Assembly: GCF_005844455.1 (NCBI RefSeq)
Contig: NZ_SPGF01000001.1
Coordinates: 1-64,000, forward strand
Direction of reading: 5' to 3'
Source of the DNA: Streptococcus mitis
Lineage (GTDB): Bacteria; Bacillota; Bacilli; Lactobacillales; Streptococcaceae
DNA: 64,000 nt
Shown here: positions 49,821 to 57,469 of the stretch, piece after piece
Layout of the letters: the number at the start of each line of letters is the position of its first letter
Position numbering within the stretch: position 1 is the first letter of the stretch
Translations under genes and position numbers: made by a program
The notes under the pieces: generated by a model
Told to the model about the DNA's origin: nothing
The model's database searches: none
Seen by the model: the letters and a program-made list of their open reading frames with translations, nothing else

Positions 49821-50228
49821 TTGATACCCATAGGAAAGCGATACAATACGCCCCACCGAAGCCATGTAGTCAAGACACGCATTACCGAAGAAGAATATGC
49901 CGACTTCACGGAACGGCTAAAGAATTATGACATGAGCCAAGCCGAGTTTATCCGACAAGCCATTACAAGGGCGACCATTCGCCCCGTTGTTACCGTTTCC
50001 CCGGTCAATGATGAACTGCTGTCCGCTATTGGAAAGTTGATAGCCGAATACGGAAAAATCGGCGGCAACCTTAATCAGATCGCCCGTGCCCTCAACGAAT
50101 ACGGAACGCCCTACAATACGCTGTCCGTTGAAGTGCGAGCCGCCATTTCCGACCTTGCCGCCTTGAAGTTTGAAGTCTTGCGAAAGGTAGGTGACGCTGT
50201 TGGCAACATTCAAGCATATCAGCTCTAA
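49821..50228 (+). CDS. mobC: MobC-type relaxosome accessory protein
   Basis: A ribbon-helix-helix protein (VVKTRITEEEYADFTERLKNYDMSQAEFIRQAITR) with the MobC signature (GGNLNQIARALN). It helps the relaxase open oriT. The frame has no ATG near its start. TTG 49821 touches the AAAGGAG site; the codon with correct spacing is ATA at 49830 (I-G-K-R-Y-N), where homologues begin M-G/S-K-R-Y-N. So the start may be a mutated ATG. It overlaps the relaxase start by 38 nt. Confidence 0.85.
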   Translation: MIPIGKRYNTPHRSHVVKTRITEEEYADFTERLKNYDMSQAEFIRQAITRATIRPVVTVSPVNDELLSAIGKLIAEYGKIGGNLNQIARALNEYGTPYNTLSVEVRAAISDLAALKFEVLRKVGDAVGNIQAYQL

Positions 50229-51816
50229 AAATGCGGACTACGGTGCAGCCGAGCAGTATCTAACCTTTGAGCATGACGAGTTTACCATGAAGCCCACCCT
50301 TGACGAAGCCGGGCGGCTCATACTCCGGGAGGATTACCGAATAGCCACGCTGAACTGCGGCGAGGAAGATTTTGCCGTTGCCTGTATGCGGGCAAATCTC
50401 CGATACGGCAAGAACCAAAAACGGGAAGATGTGAAAAGCCACCACTATATCATTTCCTTTGACCCACGGGACGCAGCGGACAACGGCTTGACCGTAGACC
50501 GGGCGCAAGCATTGGGCGAGGAATTTTGTGCCGAGCATTTCCCAGGACACCAAGCCATTGTCTGTACCCACCCGGACGGACACAACCACAGCGGCAATAT
50601 CCATGTTCACATTGTTATCAATTCTCTGCGTATTGAGGAAGTACCCTTACTGCCCTACATGGACAGACCGGCAGATACCCGTGCCGGGTGCAAGCACCGC
50701 TGTACGGACGCTGCTATGGAATACTTCAAAGCCGAGGTCATGGAGATGTGCCACCGGGAAAATCTCTATCAGATTGACCTATTGCATGGCAGCAAAAACC
50801 GCATTACCGAGCGTGAGTATTGGGCGCATAAAAAAGGACAAGCCAAACTTGACAAGGAAAATGCCGCCCTTGCAGCCGAGGGGAAGCCTGTAAAGCAGAC
50901 CAAGTTTGAAACCGACAAGGCGAAGTTGCGACAGACCATACGGAATGCCATGAGCGAAGCGACCACCTTTGACGAGTTTTCCGCTTTACTTCTGCAACAG
51001 GGCGTGACCGTCAAAGAGAGCCGAGGGCGATTGTCCTACCTTACCCCGGACAGAACGAAACCCATTACCGCCCGAAAACTGGGAGATGATTTTGACCGTG
51101 CTGCTGTTCTTACTCTTTTGGAGCAGAACGCCCACAGAGCCGCCGAAAAGACCGTACCCATACCCGAATACCATACCGCTGAAACAAACCGCACAGAGCG
51201 AGGAAAAACGCAGAAAATCGCCCCGACAGGCAACATTCAGAGAATGGTTGACCGTGCGGCGAAGCGAGCCGAGGGAAAAGGTATCGGCTATGACCGTTGG
51301 GCGGCTGTCCACAATCTCAAACAGATGGCGGCTACTGTTGCCGCTATGGAGCAATACGGCTTTACCCCGGATGAACTGGACGCAGCCCTTGTGTCTGCCA
51401 ATGCGGATTTACACAGCAGCACCGCCAAGCTGAAGCCCATTGAAACGGCTATCCGTGAGAAAAAGGACTTGCAGAAACAGGTGCTTGCCTATGCCAAGAC
51501 AAGAGATGTGCGTGACGGATTGAAAAAGCAGAAAACCGATAAGGCACGCAAAGCCTACCGGGAAAAGCATGAAAGCGACTTTATCATAGCAGACGCAGCC
51601 GTAAGATATTTTCGGCAAAAAGGCATTACCAAGCTGCCCACCTATAAATCGTTGCAGGCTGAAATCGAGCAGTTTACCGCCGAGAAGAACGCCCTTTACA
51701 ACGAGTACCGGGCAAATAAAGAGCGTGTCCGGGAGTTGCAGACCATGAAAAGCAATCTTTCCCAAATGCACCACGGCGAGCCGAGCCGACAGAAAAAGCA
51801 TGAACAGGAGCGTTAA
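50191..51816 (+). CDS. MobP-type relaxase/mobilization nuclease
   Basis: 541 aa. The start is GTG 50191 or TTG 50200 within the mobC end; homologues begin near FKHISSKNADYGAAEQYL. The relaxase motifs are the N-terminal tyrosine region and the HxH cluster HPDGHNHSGNIHVHIVINS (His127-His140). The C-terminus is a basic helical extension. It would nick IME2 oriT and use a helper conjugation channel. It is a different family from the IME1 MobQ relaxase. Confidence 0.9.
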   Translation: MTLLATFKHISSKNADYGAAEQYLTFEHDEFTMKPTLDEAGRLILREDYRIATLNCGEEDFAVACMRANLRYGKNQKREDVKSHHYIISFDPRDAADNGLTVDRAQALGEEFCAEHFPGHQAIVCTHPDGHNHSGNIHVHIVINSLRIEEVPLLPYMDRPADTRAGCKHRCTDAAMEYFKAEVMEMCHRENLYQIDLLHGSKNRITEREYWAHKKGQAKLDKENAALAAEGKPVKQTKFETDKAKLRQTIRNAMSEATTFDEFSALLLQQGVTVKESRGRLSYLTPDRTKPITARKLGDDFDRAAVLTLLEQNAHRAAEKTVPIPEYHTAETNRTERGKTQKIAPTGNIQRMVDRAAKRAEGKGIGYDRWAAVHNLKQMAATVAAMEQYGFTPDELDAALVSANADLHSSTAKLKPIETAIREKKDLQKQVLAYAKTRDVRDGLKKQKTDKARKAYREKHESDFIIADAAVRYFRQKGITKLPTYKSLQAEIEQFTAEKNALYNEYRANKERVRELQTMKSNLSQMHHGEPSRQKKHEQER

Positions 51817-52002
51817 AAACCGCCCCGAAATGATACCGAAACCAAACAAAAACAGGGATATGCCCTTACCCCCTATCCGCAATACTCCCCGACCTCAAAG
51901 CAGGGCGTACAGGGCAAAAAATCCCCGAAAATGATACCGAGAAGATACAGTTTTCCCGCCCTATCCGTGATACCCACGGAAACGGCAGAAAGGAGCGTAC
52001 CA

Positions 52003-52197
52003 ATGCCACGCATGAGCAACAAACGGCGGTTTGAATGGAGCTTTTTCCTCAACCACCGAAACCGAATTACCTATAACGACCTTTGCCGGGGCTGCACCCA
52101 CGATTGCAAGCAGAGTTTCCGAACCGTGATTATCCTCTGCCACCGGTATTACTCCAAGCGTTGGAAACCAAAGGAGGACACCGCCTATGGCAGATAA
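52003..52197 (+). CDS. small conserved Cys-containing protein of IME2
   Basis: 64 aa from the ATG at 52003, after AAAGGAG. It contains RRFEWSFFLNHRNRITYNDLC and RGCTHDCKQSF (C-x3-C), suggesting a metal-binding knuckle. Similar small proteins sit between relaxase and replisome organizer in related elements; function unknown. It overlaps the next gene by 11 nt. Confidence 0.65.
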   Translation: MPRMSNKRRFEWSFFLNHRNRITYNDLCRGCTHDCKQSFRTVIILCHRYYSKRWKPKEDTAYGR

Positions 52198-52930
52198 CCG
52201 CAAATATTACTACCTCAAACTGAAAGAAAGCTATTTTGATGATGACGCTATCGTGCTGTTGGAGAGTATGCCGGACGGTATTCTCTATTCCAACATTCTC
52301 TTGAAGCTGTACTTAAAATCGCTGAAAAACGGCGGCAAGTTGCAGCTTGACGAGAATATCCCTTACACAGCACAGATGATCGCCACTCTTACCCGTCAGC
52401 AGGTAGGCACGGTGGAACGGGCGTTAGGGATTTTTCAGCAGTTGGGGCTTGTGGAGCAGCTACACGGCGGCTTACTCTACATGACCGATATTGAACTGAT
52501 GATAGGGCAATCCTCTACCGAAGCGGAACGAAAACGGGCGGCAAGGCTTGCAAACAAGGCTTTGCCACCACCCCGGACAAACGGCGGACATTTGTCCGAC
52601 ATTCGTCCACCAGAGATAGAGATAAAGAAAGAGATAGATATAGAGATAGAAAAAGAGAGAGAGTTAGAAACGGGACAAGCCCCTGCCCGCAGCTATGGCA
52701 GATACAACAATGTTTTTCTTTCCGATACGGAACTGGACGAGCTGAAAGCGGAACTGCCCGACAAATGGGAGTATTATATTGACCGCTTATCTACTCATAT
52801 AGCGTCCAAAGGAACGAAATACCGCAGCCATGCAGCCACGATATACAAGTGGGCGCAGGAGGACGAAGCCAAGAAACCGCCGAAAAAAGGCATACCCGAT
52901 TACACCTTTAAGGAGGGCGAGAGTTTATGA
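52187..52930 (+). CDS. phage replisome organizer-like protein (IME2)
   Basis: 247 aa. The N-terminal replisome-organizer winged helix (YYYLKLKESYFDDDAIVLLESMP ... LEQVGTVERALG-like region) and C-terminal DnaD-like part (YYIDRLSTHIASKGTKYRSH) match the IME1 protein at 38965. It overlaps the DnaC-like gene by 4 nt, so the pair likely primes replication of the excised or transferred element. Confidence 0.85.
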   Translation: MADNRKYYYLKLKESYFDDDAIVLLESMPDGILYSNILLKLYLKSLKNGGKLQLDENIPYTAQMIATLTRQQVGTVERALGIFQQLGLVEQLHGGLLYMTDIELMIGQSSTEAERKRAARLANKALPPPRTNGGHLSDIRPPEIEIKKEIDIEIEKERELETGQAPARSYGRYNNVFLSDTELDELKAELPDKWEYYIDRLSTHIASKGTKYRSHAATIYKWAQEDEAKKPPKKGIPDYTFKEGESL

Positions 52931-53766
52931 CTGAACTTTTTACCGATACCGTTTTGAATATGATGACTACTACCGCAGAGCCGGAGGACTACACGGGCGA
53001 GGACGGTCTGCTTTACTGCGGCAAGTGCCGCACGGCGAAAGAAGCCTACTTTCCCAAAGAAACCGCCGCATGGTTGGGGCATGACAAGCACCCGACAGAA
53101 TGTGACTGCCAACGGGAGAAGCGTTTGGAATGTGAATCCGCCGAGGAACGCAGACGACACCTTGACACCGTTATGGAACTGAAACGCCGGGGCTTTACCG
53201 ACCTCACCATGCAGGAATGGACTTTTGCACATGACAACGGCAAATGCCCGCAGATGAGCAAGGCACATTTATATGTGGAGCATTGGGAGCAGATGAGAGA
53301 AAACAACTATGGTCTGCTCTTGTGGGGCAAGGTAGGCACAGGAAAAAGCTATTTTGCCGGGTGCATTGCCAATGCCCTTATGGAACAGGAAATCTCCGTC
53401 CGCATGACAAACTTTTCTGCGATACTGAATGATTTAACTACCAGCTTTGAGGGGCGAAACGAATATATCGAGCGTCTTTGCCGTTTCCCTCTGCTGATAC
53501 TTGATGATTTTGGTATGGAGCGTGGCACAGAGTACGGTTTGGAACAGGTCTACAATGTAATTGACAGCCGATACCGCAGCCGAAAGCCGCTGATTGTCAC
53601 CACCAATCTAAGCCTTACGGAACTGCAAAATCCACAGGACACCGCCCACGCCCGTATCTATGACCGAGTGCTTGAAATGTGTCTGCCTATCCTCTTTACA
53701 GGCGAGAACTTCCGAAAGGAAACGGCACAAGCCAAGCTCAATGGACTAAAAGAACTGTTGAAGTGA
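52927..53766 (+). CDS. DnaC/IstB-like AAA+ helicase loader
   Basis: 279 aa. A Cys-rich N-terminus (LYCGKCRTAKEAYF ... ECDC) is followed by an AAA+ domain: Walker A GKVGTGKS (near 133-140), Walker B LLILDDFG, sensor IVTTNLS and the Arg finger region HARIYDRVLEMC. It would load a replicative helicase with the preceding replisome organizer. Confidence 0.9.
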   Translation: MTELFTDTVLNMMTTTAEPEDYTGEDGLLYCGKCRTAKEAYFPKETAAWLGHDKHPTECDCQREKRLECESAEERRRHLDTVMELKRRGFTDLTMQEWTFAHDNGKCPQMSKAHLYVEHWEQMRENNYGLLLWGKVGTGKSYFAGCIANALMEQEISVRMTNFSAILNDLTTSFEGRNEYIERLCRFPLLILDDFGMERGTEYGLEQVYNVIDSRYRSRKPLIVTTNLSLTELQNPQDTAHARIYDRVLEMCLPILFTGENFRKETAQAKLNGLKELLK

Positions 53767-53778
53767 AAGGAGTTGCCT

Positions 53779-53976
53779 ATGACAGAAAACAAACAGAATA
53801 ACAATGACCGCACCGACCGCCGCCCGGACTGCGTGACGGAGATCCGCATGGGTAACACCGTGCTTGTTGTGTCCGGCTTTTTCAAGAAAGATACCACAGC
53901 CACCGCAGCCGACAAGATGATGAAAGTGCTTGAAGCGGAAACCGCAGCTACACACAAGCCAAGTTATACTGTATGA
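53779..53976 (+). CDS. TnpW family transposon-encoded protein
   Basis: 65 aa from the ATG at 53779, after AAAGGAG. The core VTEIRMGNTVLVVSGFFKKDTTATAADKMMKVLE matches TnpW-type proteins next to serine recombinases. The IME1 counterpart is at 41337. Confidence 0.78.
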   Translation: MTENKQNNNDRTDRRPDCVTEIRMGNTVLVVSGFFKKDTTATAADKMMKVLEAETAATHKPSYTV

Positions 53977-54116
53977 TAAGCCTAATTGTAAAAAATCGTC
54001 ATAATGACGGGCGATAAAGAAGCAAATTCACATTTACCAGCTATACAGACAGCCGCCCCATGTGGTACAATCAAGGTACGGAATAGTGGGGCTGGCTGTC
54101 GGAAACGGAGGATTTT

Positions 54117-55730
54117 ATGTTAAGACAGACCAACCAACAACCAATTACCGCCCTTTACCCAAGACTTTCCCATGAGGACGAGCTGCAAGGCGAGAGCAAT
54201 TCCATTTCCAACCAGAAGCGTATCCTTGAAACCTATGCAAAGCAGAACGGCTTTTCCAATCTGCGCTGGTACACGGACGACGGTTATTCTGGTGCGAACT
54301 TTCAAAGACCTGGTTTCCAAGCCATGCTTGCGGACATTGAAGCCAGAAAAGTCGGGACAGTTATCGTAAAGGATATGTCGAGGTTAGGGCGAAACTACCT
54401 GCAAGTGGGAATGTATACGGACATGATTTTCCCACAAAGGGGCGTTCGCTTTATCGCTATCAACGATGGAGTGGACAGTGCACAGGGCGACAATGATTTT
54501 GCCCCTCTGCGTAATATCTTCAACGAATGGATGGTGAGAGATACGAGCAAGAAAATCAAGGCTGTTTTCCGCAGCAAAGGCATGAGTGGCAAGCCTATCA
54601 CAAGTCAGCCGGTCTATGGCTATCTCAAAGGCGAGGACGGACGCTTTATCGTGGACGAAGAAGCTGCCCCGGTCGTCAAGCAGATTTTCAGCTTGTGCCT
54701 TGCTGGGAACGGTCCGACCAAAATCGCCCGTGTATTGACCGAGCAGCAAATCCCAACACCGGGTACATTGGAATACCGCAGGACAGGCAGCACACGCCGT
54801 TACTACCCCGATTATCCCTACAAGTGGGCGACCAACACGATTGTCCATATCCTTGAACGCAAGGAATATCTGGGGCATACGGTAAACTTCAAGACCGAGA
54901 AAGTGTCCTACAAGGTCAAATCAAGCGTGGAAAATCCCGAAGAAAAACAGGTCATTTTCGAGAATACCCATGAGCCAATCATTGACCTTGCTACATGGGA
55001 GCGTGTGCAGGAATTACGCAAGCAGCGCAAGCGTCCAAACCGCTATGATGAAGTCGGTCTGTTCTCCGGCTTACTGTTCTGCGCCGATTGTGGAAGCGTC
55101 CTCTATCAGCAGAGATACGAGAACAAAACCCGAAAGCAGGATTGCTACATCTGCGGCAACTACAAGAAGCGTACCCACGATTGCACCGCACATTTTATCC
55201 GCACCGACCTTTTGACTGCGGGCGTTCTCTCCAATCTACGGAAAGTGACGAGCTATGCGGCAAAGCATGAAGCCCGGTTTATGAAGCTGCTGATCGAGCA
55301 GAACGAGGACGGCGGCAAACGCCGGAACGCCGCCAAGCGAAAGGAACTGGACGCAGCCGAAAAGCGGATTGCGGAGCTGTCCGCTATCTTCAAGCGGCTT
55401 TATGAGGACAGTGTGACTGGGCGTATTTCTGATGAACGCTTTGCGGAACTTTCCGCAGACTATGAAGCCGAACAGAAACAGGTCAAGAGCCGTGCCGCCG
55501 AACTGCAAGCGGAACTGGCAAAGGCACAGGAAGCCACGGTTAATGCGGAAAAGTTTATGAAAGTTGTCCGCAAGTACACCAGCTTTGAGAAATTGACCCA
55601 TACCCTGCTGCGGGAGTTTATTGAAAAAATCGTTGTCCATGAGTGCAGCTATGACGAGAACGGCACACGCAGACAGGACATTGATATTTATTACAGCTTT
55701 GTCGGCAAGGTAGAACTTCCCGACGAATAA
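54117..55730 (+). CDS. large serine recombinase of IME2 (TnpX-like)
   Basis: 537 aa. The catalytic domain has nucleophile Ser18 in [18 protein letters not shown], with [15 protein letters not shown]. Recombinase domain, zinc ribbon (LLFCADCGSVL ... CYICGNY), coiled coil and a DUF4368-type C-terminus (FIEKIVVHECSYDENG) follow. It lies at the right end of IME2, about 90 nt from the junction, and should act on the Maff2 target. The IME1 recombinase shares the plan but has an extra charged tail. Confidence 0.94.
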   Translation: MLRQTNQQPITALYPRLSHEDELQGESNSISNQKRILETYAKQNGFSNLRWYTDDGYSGANFQRPGFQAMLADIEARKVGTVIVKDMSRLGRNYLQVGMYTDMIFPQRGVRFIAINDGVDSAQGDNDFAPLRNIFNEWMVRDTSKKIKAVFRSKGMSGKPITSQPVYGYLKGEDGRFIVDEEAAPVVKQIFSLCLAGNGPTKIARVLTEQQIPTPGTLEYRRTGSTRRYYPDYPYKWATNTIVHILERKEYLGHTVNFKTEKVSYKVKSSVENPEEKQVIFENTHEPIIDLATWERVQELRKQRKRPNRYDEVGLFSGLLFCADCGSVLYQQRYENKTRKQDCYICGNYKKRTHDCTAHFIRTDLLTAGVLSNLRKVTSYAAKHEARFMKLLIEQNEDGGKRRNAAKRKELDAAEKRIAELSAIFKRLYEDSVTGRISDERFAELSADYEAEQKQVKSRAAELQAELAKAQEATVNAEKFMKVVRKYTSFEKLTHTLLREFIEKIVVHECSYDENGTRRQDIDIYYSFVGKVELPDE

Positions 55731-55822
55731 TGCCCGACCTATCCGACACAGTAGCTAAGTGCCGGATGGGAACGGCAAAAAAATTTTACACTTCTATTGC
55801 TTCTTTATCACACACAAACAAA

Positions 55823-55913
55823 ATCTCAGGGCATTAAGCAGCTAATGGCTGGTGGAGGCATCGTTCTAATCGGCTTAAAACTAATCCCATTACTTTCAAA
55901 TGTATTGAAGTAA
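55823..55913 (+). pseudogene. Maff2 family small membrane protein, 3' part
   Basis: It reads (K)SQGIKQLMAGGGIVLIGLKL and ends SNVLK, the second membrane helix of Maff2, in frame with 43849-43973 once IME2 is removed. It has no start codon of its own. Confidence 0.9.
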
Positions 55914-55925
55914 GGAGAGTAGCTT

Positions 55926-56788
55926 ATGTTTGGTATTTTCGATAAGATAGAGGAATTTTTTAAAGAGCTTCTTCTCGGAGGTATCCAAGCAAATCTTGAG
56001 TCAATGTTTATCGACATTAATGATAAAGTCGGAGCAGTAGCAACCGATATAGGCAAGACACCAATGGGATGGAACTCAGAGGTATTTAACTTTATTAAGA
56101 GTATCAATGATAGTGTCATTATTCCAATTGCAGGTTTAATCATTACAGCAGTTTTATGTATTGAACTGATAATATGGTTATGCAAAAGAATAATATGCAC
56201 GATACAGATACCTTTGAGTTTTTTAAATACATGATAAAGATGTGGATAGCGGTATGGCTAGTATCTCATGCCTTTACATTCTCAATGGCAGTATTTGATG
56301 TTGCACAACACCTTGTAAATCAGGCGGCAGGAGTAATCAATACTTCTGCTACCGTTTCAGGTGATCAAATTGTTCAGATGGTTGAGGGATTAAAAGACAA
56401 AGGACTTGGAGAACTGGTGATGATACTCTTTGAAACCTCGCTTGTTAAAGTTGCAATACAGGTTATGTCGGTAGTCATAATGCTAGTTGTCTATGGCAGA
56501 ATGTTTGAGATATATGTTTACTGTTCAGTTTCAGCAATTCCATTTGCCACTATGGGAAATAAGGAGTGGGGACAAATTGGAACAAACTATATCAAAGGTC
56601 TATTTGCTATTGGGCTTCAAGGCTTATTCTTGATTATATGCTTGGGTATTTACGCAGTTTTAGTAAAGACGATAAAGATAACGGACATTCATGCAAGCAC
56701 CTTTATGATATTAGGCTATGCATTACTTCTTGGTCTAATGATGCTAAAGAGTGGAACGCTTGCAAAGAGTGTATTAAACGCACATTAA
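55926..56788 (+). pseudogene. VirB6-like conjugation membrane protein (CD1112 family), frameshifted
   Basis: The first frame (MFGIFDKIEEFFKELLLGG ... VLCIELI) is the N-terminus of the VirB6/TrbL-like channel protein; it shifts at about 56170-56176. The rest (MVMQKNNMHDTDTFEFFKYM ... SGTLAKSVLNAH) follows in the next frame with about five membrane helices. The expected join is ELIYMVMQKNN, so one base appears missing in ATAATATGG. Total length fits the family (about 287 aa). Either a real lesion or an assembly error. Confidence 0.85.
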
Positions 56789-56800
56789 GGAGGATTTTTA

Positions 56801-57067
56801 ATGATAGAAGTAAAGAAAAAGTTGTTTCCTGTTTCAATTATTGCAGTAGGAATTGGAGCATTTGCTATCTCGATTTTTAACAGGAACAAATTAAAGAATT
56901 TAGAAGATGAAGTAAAAAGTACAAGAGATGATGTGAAATCTATTCTTTGTTATCAAGAGCAGAAAAATGCATTCATTGAGTCAGAATTAGAAGAGATGAG
57001 AAATGAGGTTGCTTCATGCTATGAACATTTTGAAGCATTTTCAAAGGAAAAAGAAGATGGGAGGTAA
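56801..57067 (+). CDS. small membrane-anchored coiled-coil protein
   Basis: 88 aa. One N-terminal membrane helix (about 8-24) is followed by a charged coiled coil. AAGGAGG precedes the ATG. It lies between virB6 and prgI. I do not recognise a family; a structural part of the transfer channel is plausible from position only. Confidence 0.6.
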   Translation: MIEVKKKLFPVSIIAVGIGAFAISIFNRNKLKNLEDEVKSTRDDVKSILCYQEQKNAFIESELEEMRNEVASCYEHFEAFSKEKEDGR

Positions 57068-57070
57068 GCT

Positions 57071-57469
57071 ATGGGCTATGTACCAATTCCCAAAGATTTA
57101 AAAAAGGTAAAAACAAAGGTAGCCTTTAACCTTACAAGAAGACAATTAATTGGATTTACACTTGCTGGACTGGTTGGTATACCAGTCTATTTATTTATGA
57201 GAAAGTTTATGCCAAATGATATAGCGATACTGTTTTTAATTGTATCAACGCTTCCAATCTTCTTTGTAACACTATTTGAAAAAGATGGACTTACCTTTGA
57301 GAAATATTTTAAGCACATATATCTACACAAGTTTTATCAACCACAGAAGCGAGTGAGAAAGGAGGTTTACCTTGAACAAGAAAAGAAAATTACAGCAAAT
57401 TCAATTAGAAAAAAATCAAAAGGTATTAAAGGAAAACAAAAGAAACCTGAAAAAAGAAAAGCTGACTAA
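57071..57469 (+). CDS. PrgI family (VirB3-like) conjugation protein
   Basis: 132 aa. The N-terminus MGYVPIPKDLKKVKTKVAFNLTRRQL and two adjacent membrane helices (about 30-70) are typical of PrgI. The C-terminus is lysine-rich. It is the inner-membrane partner of VirB4. It overlaps the virB4 start by 98 nt. Confidence 0.85.
   Translation: MGYVPIPKDLKKVKTKVAFNLTRRQLIGFTLAGLVGIPVYLFMRKFMPNDIAILFLIVSTLPIFFVTLFEKDGLTFEKYFKHIYLHKFYQPQKRVRKEVYLEQEKKITANSIRKKSKGIKGKQKKPEKRKAD

Larger units (their letters stand above)
43974..55822 (+). mobile_element. IME2: tet(W) mobilizable element with serine recombinase and MobP relaxase
   Basis: The ends come from the split Maff2 codons: GGAGCAAA | TGCTC at 43973/43974 and ACAAACAAA | ATCTC at 55822/55823. 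CAAA is common to both junctions, so exact ends may shift by a few bases. It is about 11.8 kb and visibly more GC-rich than the ICE and IME1, so it came from a different background. Order: tet(W), XRE regulator, methyltransferase, sigma-like, HTH, small membrane protein, mobC, relaxase, small protein, replisome organizer, DnaC-like, TnpW, recombinase. Confidence 0.9.

Noticed and set aside
50260-51882. Several antisense and alternative frames over the MobP relaxase
   Set aside because: They mirror the relaxase coding pattern and have no recognisable motifs.
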